A stretch of DNA of 64,000 nt from Algoriphagus sp. TR-M9 (GCF_027594545.1 NZ_CP115160.1:1249001-1313000), one strand, 5' to 3'; shown: positions 55,159 to 64,000, counted from the first letter of the stretch. Numbers and translations: made by a program. The notes: generated from the letters alone by a model not told the origin.

Positions 55159-58100
55159 GTGAGTGTTGTTTTTGTTCAGAAAGGGGAGATTCATCTTCAT
55201 TTTTGATCAGGTGTCGCCCATCTGCCAAATTTCCAAATATGAAGTACAAGCCAGGTACTATGATTACCCCGAAAATGGTCCCGAATAGCATACCGCCAAG
55301 CGCTGATGCTCCTATAGTATGGTTACCAATTGCACCTGCACCTGAAGCAACTATCAATGGAATCAAACCGGCGATAAAGGCAAATGAAGTCATCAGAATA
55401 GGCCGGAAACGAACTTTTGCGCCTTCAATGGCTGCTTCCAATATGCTTAATCCTTCCTGTCTTTTCTGTACGGCAAACTCCACAATCAACACGGCGTTTT
55501 TGCCTAAGAGACCGACCAACATGATCAGACCAATCTGAGCATAAATATCATTATCAAGCCCCATCATCTTCAGCAAGAAGAAGGATCCAAATACCCCGGC
55601 AGGGAGTGAGAACACTACAGCTAGCGGAATGATAAAGCTTTCATATTGAGCTGCCAGCACAAAGTAAACGAACACCAATACGATCAAGAACACGTAAAGA
55701 GCTTCATTTCCTCTATTGGATTCATCGTAGGATAAACCTTCCCAAGCAATGTCATATCCCTTAGGTAAGGTTTGCGCAGAGACTTCTCTAATCGCCTGGA
55801 TTGCATCAGCAGTAGTATATCCTTTGGCCGGAAGGCCTCGGATAGAAGCTGAATTGTACATGTTGAATCGAGTCACCTCATTCGGCCCCTGAGTTTTCTT
55901 CATGGTCATGAAAGCTGAGTAAGGAACCATTTCACCAGCTTCATTCTTCACAAAAAGATTTAAAACATCTGAAGGAAGCCTTCTAAAGGCAGGATCTGAT
56001 TGCACATATACTTTGAAGAACCTACCAAATCGTATGAAGCCCTGCTCGTAGGTGCTACCGATAAGAATGTTCAGGTTTTCCATGGCATCTCCGATAGAAA
56101 CTCCTTTTTGCATCGCCTTATCATTATCTATTTCTAATTCATATTGAGGATAGTTGGCAGCAAAGAAGGTGAACAAGCCGGTAATTTCTGGACGTGCACT
56201 TAGATCATCCATGAATTTCTGATTGATCTTGTCAAAGTCCTGATAATCAGTTGTAGTAGTCTTGTCCAGTAGTCGTAAGGAGAAACCACCGGATGAACCG
56301 AAACCAGGAATAGCAGGTGGTTCGAAGAATTCCACGACGGCACCAAGGCCTTTTGATTCTTCTTCCAATTCTTCCATGATCTCCTTCACCGTATGCTTAC
56401 GATCTCCCCAAGGCTTCAAGTTGATCAAACAGGTACCAGCATTGGAACCACGACCTTCTGTCATTATCTCATATCCTGCAAGGGATGAAACAGATTCCAC
56501 TCCATCGATTTCCTCACATATTTTCTGCAACTTCTGAGAAACCTGATTGGTACGCTCAAGAGTAGATCCAGGAGGTGTTTGGATAATCGCATAGATGGTT
56601 CCCTGATCCTCACTTGGGATAAAGCCTGCAGGTAGGATCTCATTTTCGAAAACAATACCAGCTCCAAAGAGAAGCAGAATGCCAAATGTGAGCCATCTGC
56701 GGCTTACCATGGATCTAAGCAACTGTACATATTTACCAGTCAACTTATCGAAACCACTGTTGAAGCCATCTAAAGCTTTGGTTAGGATATTTCTCTTCTT
56801 CTCTTTTCCATGGTGATTTTTCAACAGCATGGCGCAAAGAACAGGTGTCAGCGTCAAGGCAATGATCGCAGAAATCACAATTGAACTAGCCATAGTAATG
56901 GAGAACTGCCGGTAGAAAGTACCTACAGGTCCACTCATAAAGGAGATAGGCAAGAATACCGAAACCATTACCGCGGTGATGGCGATGATCGCACCTGAGA
57001 TTTCACCAAGTACTCTTTTTACAGCTTGATAAGGAGACAAATGAGGCATTTCCTCCATCTTGGCGTGTACAGCCTCTACCACTACAATCGCATCATCGAC
57101 CACAATACCAATAGCAAGTACTAAGGCAAAAAGGGTAATGATGTTGATCGAGAGTCCAAATAGCTGGAGCACGAAGAAGGCTCCGATAAGCGAGACAGGT
57201 ACCGCAATGATCGGAATCAATGTCGATCGCCAGTCACCCAAGAAGACAAATACAACCAGAGCCACTAGGATAAATGCATCCCGCAACGTATGAATTACCT
57301 GCTCAGTAGAGGCATCCAAGAATCGGGATACGTCATAACTGATGCTGTAATCCATTCCCGGAGGAAAAGATTCTTTCATCGTTTCCAGTTGCGCTTTTAC
57401 TTCTTCAATTACCTCACTGGCATTACTGCCATAGTTTTGCTTCAATACAATCGCAGCTGACGGATGACCATCCAGATTGGAGTATATGTCAAAGAATTCA
57501 CTACCTAATTCAGTTCTGGCTATATCCTTTAAGTGAATACTTTCACCATCGGAATTAGCTCTGATGATGATGTTATCATACTCTTCAGGCTTACTGAATC
57601 GGCCTTTGTAGGTCAATACATATTCCAGCGATTGTGCTTCAATACCGGAGCTTTGTCCGATTCTGCCCGGGCGGCCTACGATACTCTGCTCTTGCATGGC
57701 TTCCATTACCTCATCTACGGAGACATTGTAAGCTCGCATACGATCAGGATTCAGCCATACACGCATCGCGTAAGTACGGCTACCTAATATTTGAGATCTT
57801 GCTACCCCTTTGATCCTGTTGATTTCAGGGATCATATTCACGTTAGCGTAGTTGTACAAGAATTTTTCATCCATGTTTTCGCTCTTGGAATACAGGTTGA
57901 CATACATCAACATACTAGGCTGGATAGGGGTGATTACCACACCTTCCCGCTGAACAAGTTCAGGTAGAAGAGGCATTACCTGATCTACCCTAGTTTTCAC
58001 ACGTATTACAGCCTGATTGGGATCCGTGCCCGGTTCGAAGATGATGTTGATTGTAGCTTCACCGGCAGAGGTAGCATCCGTTGCCATGTATCTCATATCC

Positions 58101-58318
58101 TGCACACCGTTGATTGCGTTTTCCAACGTAATCAAGGTGGATTTCACAAGTACATCTGCACTTGATCCTGGATAGGCTATGAAAATACTTACCGTAGTAG
58201 GGGCAATAGGAGGGAACTGAGATATAGGAAGTTGCTTGATGGACAACGAGCCTATAAATACGATAATGATCGAAATCACAATCGCAAGGACTGGTCTTTT
58301 TATGAATGTGCTAAACAT
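55151..58318 (-). CDS. RND multidrug efflux pump, HAE1/AcrB type
   Basis: 1055 residues. Twelve membrane helices in two repeats flank two large periplasmic loops; the N-terminus FIKRPVLAIVISIIIVFIGS is typical. The proton relay Asp pair lies in AIGIVVDDAIVVVEAVHAKM (about 403-422), and FVYFVLAAQYESFIIPLAVV and GLLGKNAVLIVEFA are conserved. It exports hydrophobic or amphiphilic toxic compounds with the adaptor and outer-membrane factor encoded on each side. It starts 30 nt after the adaptor stop. Substrate range unknown. Confidence 0.96.
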   Translation of the reverse strand: MFSTFIKRPVLAIVISIIIVFIGSLSIKQLPISQFPPIAPTTVSIFIAYPGSSADVLVKSTLITLENAINGVQDMRYMATDATSAGEATINIIFEPGTDPNQAVIRVKTRVDQVMPLLPELVQREGVVITPIQPSMLMYVNLYSKSENMDEKFLYNYANVNMIPEINRIKGVARSQILGSRTYAMRVWLNPDRMRAYNVSVDEVMEAMQEQSIVGRPGRIGQSSGIEAQSLEYVLTYKGRFSKPEEYDNIIIRANSDGESIHLKDIARTELGSEFFDIYSNLDGHPSAAIVLKQNYGSNASEVIEEVKAQLETMKESFPPGMDYSISYDVSRFLDASTEQVIHTLRDAFILVALVVFVFLGDWRSTLIPIIAVPVSLIGAFFVLQLFGLSINIITLFALVLAIGIVVDDAIVVVEAVHAKMEEMPHLSPYQAVKRVLGEISGAIIAITAVMVSVFLPISFMSGPVGTFYRQFSITMASSIVISAIIALTLTPVLCAMLLKNHHGKEKKRNILTKALDGFNSGFDKLTGKYVQLLRSMVSRRWLTFGILLLFGAGIVFENEILPAGFIPSEDQGTIYAIIQTPPGSTLERTNQVSQKLQKICEEIDGVESVSSLAGYEIMTEGRGSNAGTCLINLKPWGDRKHTVKEIMEELEEESKGLGAVVEFFEPPAIPGFGSSGGFSLRLLDKTTTTDYQDFDKINQKFMDDLSARPEITGLFTFFAANYPQYELEIDNDKAMQKGVSIGDAMENLNILIGSTYEQGFIRFGRFFKVYVQSDPAFRRLPSDVLNLFVKNEAGEMVPYSAFMTMKKTQGPNEVTRFNMYNSASIRGLPAKGYTTADAIQAIREVSAQTLPKGYDIAWEGLSYDESNRGNEALYVFLIVLVFVYFVLAAQYESFIIPLAVVFSLPAGVFGSFFLLKMMGLDNDIYAQIGLIMLVGLLGKNAVLIVEFAVQKRQEGLSILEAAIEGAKVRFRPILMTSFAFIAGLIPLIVASGAGAIGNHTIGASALGGMLFGTIFGVIIVPGLYFIFGNLADGRHLIKNEDESPLSEQKQHSHA

Positions 58319-58348
58319 TGTGGTTTCTGGTTTTTATGAGAGATTTGA

Positions 58349-59437
58349 CTACTCTGCATATAAGTCTAACTGAGACAATGCTGTGTGCGGATCTACGAAA
58401 TCATAGTGTATCTCCTCATTTTCTCTTACCAGACGCAAACCTTCCAGAAGGATTTTGTCACCCTTTTCCAAACCTGCCGAAATCACATAGATATGAGGTA
58501 TTTCGGCTGCAATTGTTACTTCTCTGGAGCGGATTTTATTTTCTTCATCCACTACGTAGACATACTTTTTCTCCAAAACTTCGAAGGTTGTTTTCTGAGG
58601 AATCAATAAGGCATCCTTCAATGGAATGCTCATTTCAACATTACCGGTTTCCCCATGTCTTAACAGACCATCTGGATTAGGAAATGTTGCTCTGAATGCG
58701 ATGTTGCCAGTTTCATTATTGAAGTCTGCTTCAATAGTTTCCACTACACCAGGATATTTGAAGTATTTGTTGTTTGCCAGTAGTAGGTTCACAATGACAT
58801 CATCATCACTTTTTACTTCAGCTTTATATTCTAGGTATTCTGCTTCAGGCACATTGTAGTAAACCCACATTTTGCTGTTGTCCGAAAACTCAGATAGTAA
58901 TTCGCCTTCATCTAAAAGGCTACCTTCCCTTACTAAGAACCGCCCAATGATGCCATCAAATGGTGCTCGGATCTCAGTGAATTGTAAGTGAACTTCAGCA
59001 AGAGCAAGCTCTGCTTTTGCCTTGGCCAATTTAGCCTTTGCCATAGCCAGCTCATTTGGCGCAACAATATTTCTATCTGCGAGCGTTTTGGTGTTTTGAT
59101 ATTCGATCTCTGCAAAATCTACTTCTGCAGCAGCACTTTGTTGTTCGGCTTCATACAGCTTAGGCATGATCTTGAACATGATCTGGCCTTTTTTTACAAA
59201 TTGACCTTCATCTACATAGATCTTTTGAAGGTAGCCTCTTTCCTGAGCGCGTAGCTCGATATGTTGTATAGAATGTATTTGGGATACGTAATCTTTGGTG
59301 ATCAATGTATCCATGGTGAGAGGACTGGTAACCTGAAAGGTGGCTTCCTCTTCCTGATGCTCTTCTCCATGTGAGTTACAGCTTGTGATCCACAAGGTAC
59401 CGCACAGGCTCAAGAGCATGAGAATTTGATTTTTCAT
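58349..59437 (-). CDS. RND periplasmic adaptor (membrane fusion protein) lipoprotein
   Basis: 362 residues; lipobox (WITSC, Cys20). The lipoyl/barrel-sandwich halves are ELRAQERGYLQKIYVDEGQF (about 62-81) and IRAPFDGIIGRFLVREGSLL (about 155-174). Between them is an alpha hairpin rich in Ala, Glu and Lys (about 100-150), and beta-barrel and membrane-proximal domains follow. It links pump and outer-membrane duct. First gene of the operon adaptor-pump-duct. No regulator gene is adjacent, which is a little unusual. Confidence 0.95.
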   Translation of the reverse strand: MKNQILMLLSLCGTLWITSCNSHGEEHQEEEATFQVTSPLTMDTLITKDYVSQIHSIQHIELRAQERGYLQKIYVDEGQFVKKGQIMFKIMPKLYEAEQQSAAAEVDFAEIEYQNTKTLADRNIVAPNELAMAKAKLAKAKAELALAEVHLQFTEIRAPFDGIIGRFLVREGSLLDEGELLSEFSDNSKMWVYYNVPEAEYLEYKAEVKSDDDVIVNLLLANNKYFKYPGVVETIEADFNNETGNIAFRATFPNPDGLLRHGETGNVEMSIPLKDALLIPQKTTFEVLEKKYVYVVDEENKIRSREVTIAAEIPHIYVISAGLEKGDKILLEGLRLVRENEEIHYDFVDPHTALSQLDLYAE

Positions 59438-59725
59438 ATGAATTTAATTTGTCTTTTAAAGGCCATAAAGCCTGGCCCGATTTTTCTTCGGGAGAATCTC
59501 GCATGGCTCAAAATCATACTAGTGTAGGATCATTGAGGCATGCTCGGTTTCAAAGGATGATTTAATAAAAACGATATCTTTTTCCGGGTGATTTTGGGTA
59601 GTGGTGTATAGGGAAATACACGGAACCCGTTGAGCATCAAGAGCTCTTCAGCTAATGCTTCTGGGGCTTAAATAAGAAAAGGGGAGTTCTAGGCAAAAGT
59701 GTTTTTCTGCCTCAAAAAAGTAGTA
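59438..59725. other. Promoter region of the RND efflux operon
   Basis: About 290 bp upstream of the adaptor. A nested inverted repeat lies at 59585-59629: CGGGT/ACCCG outside and GTGTAT/ATACAC (59604-59609 with 59616-59621) inside. It may be an operator or an RNA structure. No clear -7/-33 pair is visible. Confidence 0.4.
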
Positions 59726-60142
59726 TTATATTCTAAATACCTGGATGACTACATGTTTACGAAGTTCACCTGTATTTGGGATAAACTTGCTGAAATGCAA
59801 GTCGTGTGAAAAGTCTTGGAAAAGAAAACCGAAAATCCGGGTTAAGAAAATTGCGCTAAAGTGCGCGCTATCTAAAAAATCATGATTTGTGACAAACTCA
59901 TCTTCTTTTTCTTCTTCTTCGACTTTAGAATTGTTGACGGTAAAAATGCTAGTACCGTGCTCCTTGGAAGCGGAAAAAGAGAGAGGATGTTGCTGAGTAT
60001 TGTTGATTCCTACAACTGTCTCAAAAGAGCCTTCGTAGCCATCGATAGCATTATCAGTATCAACACTGGCATAGATTGCACTATACCCACTTGATATGAG
60101 AATACTTAACGATAATAAGAATCTAACTAGATACTTTGCCAT
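59726..60142 (-). CDS. Small secreted protein of unknown function
   Basis: 138 residues. A signal peptide (about 1-26: LVRFLLSLSILISSGYSAIY) is followed by a Ser/Thr-rich and acidic linker with a run of Glu/Lys (about 72-82), then a helical C-terminus closing RKHVVIQVFRI. I recognise no domain. It is read in the same direction as the RND genes but 288 nt upstream of them, so it may be a separate transcript. Likely periplasmic or outer-membrane associated. Confidence 0.65.
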   Translation of the reverse strand: MAKYLVRFLLSLSILISSGYSAIYASVDTDNAIDGYEGSFETVVGINNTQQHPLSFSASKEHGTSIFTVNNSKVEEEEKEDEFVTNHDFLDSAHFSAIFLTRIFGFLFQDFSHDLHFSKFIPNTGELRKHVVIQVFRI

Positions 60143-60431
60143 TTGGTCACAAACTTATATAACGGTTTAATGATAGTCAAGTACATTTGGTTTATTATTC
60201 TCAATGAAAAACTTGTCTTTTTAAGCCTTTTCGAATTTCCTGATTTTGGTGACGAGTAGCAAGTTTAGGAAAGATTATAAAACCAAAAAAAAACTATAAG
60301 ACAAGGTCTTTTAGGGCTCAGGCATAAAATTTTTGGAGCGGGCAATACGGAACCCGAACCATTTTGAGGAAGATTTGGAGCCTTTGCGCAAGTTGTTTAG
60401 GTGTATAAATGTTTAAGATGAGCGTTGTCTT
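60143..60431. other. Intergenic region left of the LemA module
   Basis: About 290 bp. A run of A residues near 60285-60294 and a short AAGAC/GTCTT hairpin near 60298-60310 are the only features; they could terminate transcription leaving the DUF3137 gene leftward. Confidence 0.35.
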
Positions 60432-61505
60432 TTAGGACAGTTTCAAGTCATTTTTGACTCCCAATGCAGTCTCTATCTCCTTTGTCAATTCTTCCAGCAC
60501 CTCAATGTTTTTGAGATTGCCTGAAGGAAATGAAAACAGCCCATTTTCATTCTTCACAGCCAGATAAAGTTGCTTATTTTGAAATGACAGATAGATGGAG
60601 TTGTCATATTTTTCTTTTAACTCCAATATCCTCTCCATCAATGAAGTGGATAATACATACCTTGCCTCAACCTGATCTGTCCCATAAACAATAAAGTTTT
60701 CCGTAAACCTGGGGTCTTCGAGGTAGATTTCCTGCTCCTCTCTGAATTTGAAACTGGACCAGCGATCTAATTTGATCCCTTGATTTCTTGATAATACCAC
60801 CGTATGTCCATCGAGCTTTTTTTGGAATTTAAGCCAACAGAACATCCCACGAAATGAATAGGGGAGATTTTCTTGAAGCTTGTTTGAAACCAGATTTTTG
60901 AATACATAACGATACATTACTACTGCCAGATTCAGAAGCGGAATCTGCATTACCGTATCAGTTGCTTTGTTGGACAGGTCATTCTCAATGATTCCGATGT
61001 CGGCAAGGTTGAATTCCACCTCCCTTGATCTGCTTCGCAGTTGACCGAAATTATATACAGGATCCTCGCTTTTGAGCCAAGCAAAAAGTTTACTGCTCAG
61101 GATTTCCTTTTTAGGAGGGCTGGCTCCTTGTGTAAATTCCAAATTCGGGAATAGTTTCTGAACCATGCCGGCCATGGTTTTCATTTCTTGGGTTTTGAAT
61201 TTCTGAAATGCCCGGATGAAAAAGGAAGTCGAGAAATAGATCAATACCATCAATCCAGCTAAGGGCAAGACCTGAGCATACGGATTACTGGCCGAGGGCT
61301 GAGCTTTGGCTAGGAAGTTTCCAAATGGTAGATCTACATTTTGTAAATAAGGTGAAGATAAAATGAGTATCATTCCCAATAGATAAATCCCTGTGATTCC
61401 CCAAGTGATTTTCTGATAAAAATGCGTCCTCTTTCGCTTAAACTGAATGTCTTCCAATGAAGCTTGGACTTCGCTAAATGTTTCCAGGAGTAGGTGCTGA
61501 TCCAT
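60432..61505 (-). CDS. DUF3137 domain membrane protein
   Basis: 357 residues. Two hydrophobic helices near the N-terminus (about 32-52: ITGIYLLGMILILSSPYL; about 77-97: VLPLAGLMVLIYFSTSFF) separate a short cytoplasmic start from a large soluble domain. DUF3137 features are SREVEFNLADIGIIENDL, YSFRGMFCWLKFQKKLDGHT and RWSSFKFREEQEIYLEDPRF with a C-terminal strand/helix unit. DUF3137 genes often sit beside lemA. It follows the DUF1266 gene with no gap and ends this operon. Function unknown. Confidence 0.85.
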   Translation of the reverse strand: MDQHLLLETFSEVQASLEDIQFKRKRTHFYQKITWGITGIYLLGMILILSSPYLQNVDLPFGNFLAKAQPSASNPYAQVLPLAGLMVLIYFSTSFFIRAFQKFKTQEMKTMAGMVQKLFPNLEFTQGASPPKKEILSSKLFAWLKSEDPVYNFGQLRSRSREVEFNLADIGIIENDLSNKATDTVMQIPLLNLAVVMYRYVFKNLVSNKLQENLPYSFRGMFCWLKFQKKLDGHTVVLSRNQGIKLDRWSSFKFREEQEIYLEDPRFTENFIVYGTDQVEARYVLSTSLMERILELKEKYDNSIYLSFQNKQLYLAVKNENGLFSFPSGNLKNIEVLEELTKEIETALGVKNDLKLS

Positions 61506-62315
61506 TTAGTTAGGCCAGTTAATGGTGTTCCAGGGACTGACTTTATCATTCAATGTCTGCTTGTAGATGTGACAAACCTCCTGATAATAGTTGTCATAGT
61601 TCCCTTTCATGTCCAAGGCAAAACCTAAGGAAAAGCTCTTTCCGAAATCTTCCCAAGAACTAAACTTGTCCAATGCCAATTGGGTGGCAAAATTGATGAC
61701 TTTCCAGGCCTCTTCTTCAGAGATGATATTTCCTGTGAAAGCTATTCTGGCCTGTCCCACCAACATCGCAGCATCATATCCTGCCAGACTTAGCTCCATG
61801 TCAGAATCGAAGGTAAAAATGCCTTTTTGTTTTAAATCATTTAGGACTTCACCGGAGCTCAATCCATCAAGATATTTCTGCGCCCGCTCATTGGTTCCGA
61901 ATTTTTGATCCATCAACTCATCCCAGTTTTCCTTCGGCTCTGATTGAATCATTTGAAAGATATAGTCAAAATACCAGCGTCTGCCATCTTTCATGAAATA
62001 CTCCGTCAAATCCCAGTATCCGCTTGGGGAATCAATATCCCAGCCCTCCAAGTAAGGTTGGATCGTTTTTGCGTCCCTGAAAGTCAACGTATTGGTATTT
62101 GCTCCCCACCATTCGGAAATCGGGGTAAAAAGGGCTAATGAGAATAGCCGGTCCATACCAAGATTCGCGGCTGAAGATTTTTTGAATTTTGCCTTTTCTA
62201 AATCAGGTTTGTCGTATTCCTTTTTTCCGATATTAAAATACTTGTAAGCATAGGAGGCGATGGCCAAAGCAAGGATAACATATCCGTACCAAGGCAAATT
62301 GTCGAACATTTGCAT
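61506..62315 (-). CDS. DUF1266 domain protein with N-terminal membrane anchor
   Basis: 269 residues. One hydrophobic helix at the start (about 8-24: WYGYVILALAIASYAYKYF) anchors a large helical domain. DUF1266 hallmarks are the C-terminal EEAWKVINFATQLALDKFSS and the Trp/Gly segment WEDFGKSFSLGFALDMKG. It is 3 nt after the LemA stop and directly abuts the DUF3137 gene. DUF1266 has no established function; known members occur mainly in enterobacteria and scattered other groups, so its position inside a LemA operon is notable. Confidence 0.8.
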   Translation of the reverse strand: MQMFDNLPWYGYVILALAIASYAYKYFNIGKKEYDKPDLEKAKFKKSSAANLGMDRLFSLALFTPISEWWGANTNTLTFRDAKTIQPYLEGWDIDSPSGYWDLTEYFMKDGRRWYFDYIFQMIQSEPKENWDELMDQKFGTNERAQKYLDGLSSGEVLNDLKQKGIFTFDSDMELSLAGYDAAMLVGQARIAFTGNIISEEEAWKVINFATQLALDKFSSWEDFGKSFSLGFALDMKGNYDNYYQEVCHIYKQTLNDKVSPWNTINWPN

Positions 62316-62318
62316 AGT

Positions 62319-62885
62319 TTATGAATTTAAAAGTTGATTGAGATTTACTTCTTTTTGATCTGATTTTGGGATTTCCAAAAGCAGCTCTTTTTCATCCTTT
62401 CTGATGCCTGCGATCAGGTTGGAGGGAAATAGCTGAATTTGATTGTTGTATCGAGTGACCGCGGCATTATAGGCTCGTCTAGCTGCAGAGATTTGATCCT
62501 CCATTTCACTGACCTCATATTGAAGATGAAGAAATTGCTTGTCAGCTTTAAGCTCCGGATAATTTTCAATCGCGATATTCAGTCCGCCTAGAACCTTTGT
62601 CATTTGGTTTGATGCTTCAATTTTCTCTTTTTCGTCAGTTGCCTGTTCTACCTGGGATCTGAGTTCGGTCACTTTCAACAGAATCTCTTTCTCATGTTCC
62701 ATGTATTTTTTGACCATGGCGGCCAAGTTGGGAAGAAGATCAAATCTCTTTTTCAGATAGATCTCAATACTTCCATAGGCTTGGGCAACCTGATTTTTTT
62801 TGACAATGATTTTGTTGTTGATGATCACAACAATTATTGCCATCAAGGCTGCTAGGACTAATAAAACTAAAGTGCTTGTATTCAT
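62319..62885 (-). CDS. LemA family membrane protein
   Basis: 188 residues. One N-terminal membrane helix (about 5-25: LVLLVLAALMAIIVVIINN) is followed by the helical LemA core with the signature QAYGSIEIYLKKRFDLLPNL, the repeated helix ending GLNIAIENYPELKADKQFLH, and ARRAYNAAVTRYNNQIQLFP with SNLIAGI. LemA proteins are coiled-coil-like membrane proteins of unknown biochemistry found across bacteria. Here it is the third gene of an operon: it lies 19 nt after a secreted FG-GAP-like gene. Confidence 0.94.
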   Translation of the reverse strand: MNTSTLVLLVLAALMAIIVVIINNKIIVKKNQVAQAYGSIEIYLKKRFDLLPNLAAMVKKYMEHEKEILLKVTELRSQVEQATDEKEKIEASNQMTKVLGGLNIAIENYPELKADKQFLHLQYEVSEMEDQISAARRAYNAAVTRYNNQIQLFPSNLIAGIRKDEKELLLEIPKSDQKEVNLNQLLNS

Positions 62886-62904
62886 ATCTTAATTAGTTTA
62901 ATGG

Positions 62905-63630
62905 TCAAATGTGTAGATTCTGAAATAGCCATTGAAAGGGCTCTTTTAATGATTTGATGGATTGTAATTGCGGCAATTCAAATTTTATGATTTGCTTGTC
63001 AGATGTTTGTTCGTTGGTTTCCTCGTCGCTTTCAGAGCTGAAGATGGTCACAGTACCCTTTTGAAAATCGACCTGATAGGATGTTTCATCCTCGGATATT
63101 CTTTGGGTAGTACTCTCCCTATAGCTGACCAATTCGAATGCTTTGTTTTGGTATTTAAATCGATATTCATGAGAGGACCATGATGTACATTCCCTACATG
63201 ACCATATGTAAAAATTGATCTGAAGCTGACCGCTTGGGAGAATCTGCATTCCTTTAAAAGGTTCATCCATTGCAGGGGTGCTCCGATTGATGATGAAGGA
63301 ATTGGATTGCAATATTTTATTAAGTTTTCCATTCTTTTTTCCAAAGTATATTCCTAATACTCTGGGGTTAGTGTGCACGGTGTCACTCTCATAGCCGTCA
63401 TGGTACTCAATTGTTTCTTGTATTGGGCTTTGAATTGCAAAGACTACATCAGCAAGTCCATCCCCGTTTAGATCTCCTCTGGTTTCGGATAATAGTTGCC
63501 AACCCATTGGAATTATTTCTTCTATACTTACCCCTTTTGCAGCCAATTCGGGATAGTTGGAATCGATTTGTGCATAGAGTCCATGGGCCAGGAGAAACAT
63601 CCCTAAAATGTGCGTCTTTAGATAAGTCAT
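62905..63630 (-). CDS. Secreted FG-GAP/VCBS-like repeat protein
   Basis: 241 residues with a signal peptide (about 1-20: HILGMFLLAHGLYAQ). A calcium-binding-like loop occurs in SETRGDLNGDGLADVVFAIQ (about 48-67), as in FG-GAP/VCBS repeats and the XAC2610-type proteins, followed by beta strands (RVLGIYFGKKNGKL, FYIWSCRECTSWSSHEYRF). The last part has two Cys (about 156-159) that may form a disulphide. It overlaps the upstream gene by 4 nt, so it is translationally coupled. Role unknown. Confidence 0.75.
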   Translation of the reverse strand: MTYLKTHILGMFLLAHGLYAQIDSNYPELAAKGVSIEEIIPMGWQLLSETRGDLNGDGLADVVFAIQSPIQETIEYHDGYESDTVHTNPRVLGIYFGKKNGKLNKILQSNSFIINRSTPAMDEPFKGMQILPSGQLQINFYIWSCRECTSWSSHEYRFKYQNKAFELVSYRESTTQRISEDETSYQVDFQKGTVTIFSSESDEETNEQTSDKQIIKFELPQLQSIKSLKEPFQWLFQNLHI

Positions 63631-64000
63631 GGGGTATTTGTCTTTAAAATCAATTGATCGCCTTGATAAACGTAGATGGCATTGCTGACCTGGGTACTGG
63701 ATTCCTCACCGGGTTTCAAAGTCAATTGGTCAGATTTTAGGGAGAAAACAAGGCTATTGTCGATCTCCTGGATATCTATCCTCTCAGTCAGGTATTTTCC
63801 TTCCTCATTCCCTTCTATAGCTAGGGTTCCTATGTGTTTTATGCTGCTTTCTTCAAGGATAAAAACTTCCCCACCGAAAGGATATTCAAAGGCTTTTTGG
63901 CAAATGATAATGATTTTATTTGAGGCTTTGGCTTGATAAAAATGGGGCTCAAAGAGATACAAATCCCCAAAGCCAAGTGACTGAAAGACTACGTCATTTT
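63627..64000 (-). CDS. Unknown protein, cut by the right edge
   Basis: The frame runs past a TTG at 63962 to the right edge of the window (upstream residues NDVVFQSLGFGDLYLFEPHF), so the true start is outside and at least 123 residues are encoded here. It is rich in beta strands: ASNKIIIICQKAFEYPFGG, SSIKHIGTLAIEG, NSLVFSLKSDQLTLK and SNAIYVYQGDQLILK. No family is recognised. Its stop overlaps the start of the FG-GAP-like gene by 4 nt (ATGA), so it opens or continues the LemA-module operon. Confidence 0.7.
   Translation of the reverse strand, partial: NDVVFQSLGFGDLYLFEPHFYQAKASNKIIIICQKAFEYPFGGEVFILEESSIKHIGTLAIEGNEEGKYLTERIDIQEIDNSLVFSLKSDQLTLKPGEESSTQVSNAIYVYQGDQLILKTNTP

Noticed and set aside
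1..64000. tRNA, rRNA, riboswitch or intact insertion sequence
   Set aside because: No cloverleaf with TTCGA-type arm, no rRNA motif, no known riboswitch core and no intact transposase gene was recognised by eye; a covariance-model search would be needed to be sure.

Overview
The window looks like a chromosomal segment of a Bacteroidota bacterium, most likely of the Cytophagales/Cyclobacteriaceae (Algoriphagus-like). The evidence is the gene content: a type IX secretion (T9SS) type B C-terminal domain on a giant adhesin, PorP/SprF and PorE-like OmpA proteins, two SusC/SusD pairs, many lipoproteins with short lipoboxes, moderate-to-low GC and no clear Shine-Dalgarno sequences. The genus is an inference. 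No rRNA, tRNA, CRISPR array or intact insertion sequence was recognised.

Layout. (1) 1-12566: the 3' part of a giant repeat adhesin that continues beyond the left edge, then its likely outer-membrane partner (PorP/SprF) and an OmpA-type peptidoglycan anchor. (2) 12567-14498: a 1.26 kb gene-free stretch and a degenerate SDR-like protein. (3) 14639-20201: a minus-strand surface-glycan operon of four GT2 glycosyltransferases and an MsbA-type flippase. (4) 20743-23979: a Crp/Fnr regulator, three small enzyme-fold proteins (VOC, SRPBCC, NTF2-like), a DUF3892 protein, a frameshifted 85-codon gene and a decayed intergenic region. (5) 23980-31333: a K+/H+ antiporter, a PRC-barrel protein, two paralogous PepSY-like lipoproteins, a sorbosone-dehydrogenase-like lipoprotein, an M23 peptidase lipoprotein and a Cys-rich four-helix-bundle (copper-binding type) protein. 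(6) 31897-38254: an enzyme-less SusC/SusD pair, an unknown 144-residue protein and an AraC regulator. (7) 38643-44972: stress and housekeeping genes: large-subunit catalase, YegS-type lipid kinase, SurE, GSP39-type SDR, Rho-N-like small protein and MscL. (8) 45018-53334: a compact polysaccharide utilisation locus (PUL): a membrane sensor fused to a transposase-type zinc ribbon, SusC, SusD and a GH144-type beta-1,2-glucanase. (9) 53722-60142: a tripartite RND efflux operon plus a small secreted protein. (10) 60432-64000: a LemA / DUF1266 / DUF3137 membrane module with two upstream unknowns, the last cut by the right edge.

The most interesting element is the PUL. Its candidate regulator (51454-53334) has a periplasmic 7TMR-DISM sensor, seven membrane segments, a coiled coil and a C-terminal zinc-ribbon/HTH that resembles the N-terminal DNA-binding part of IS1595-family transposases, with no catalytic domain and no kinase. 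Directly downstream, 17 nt before the susC start codon, lies a 60-bp imperfect palindrome (51206-51265). Together they suggest a one-protein, membrane-tethered transcription switch that uses a domesticated transposase head to bind an inverted repeat and control beta-1,2-glucan uptake. Domain layout and palindrome are read from the sequence; the mechanism is an inference.

Genes are otherwise organised in tight operons: 4-nt ATGA overlaps in the glycan operon and at the right edge, an 8-nt overlap in the RND operon. Several clear stem-loop terminators separate them, including two bidirectional ones between convergent genes (43010-43040 and 44975-45003).
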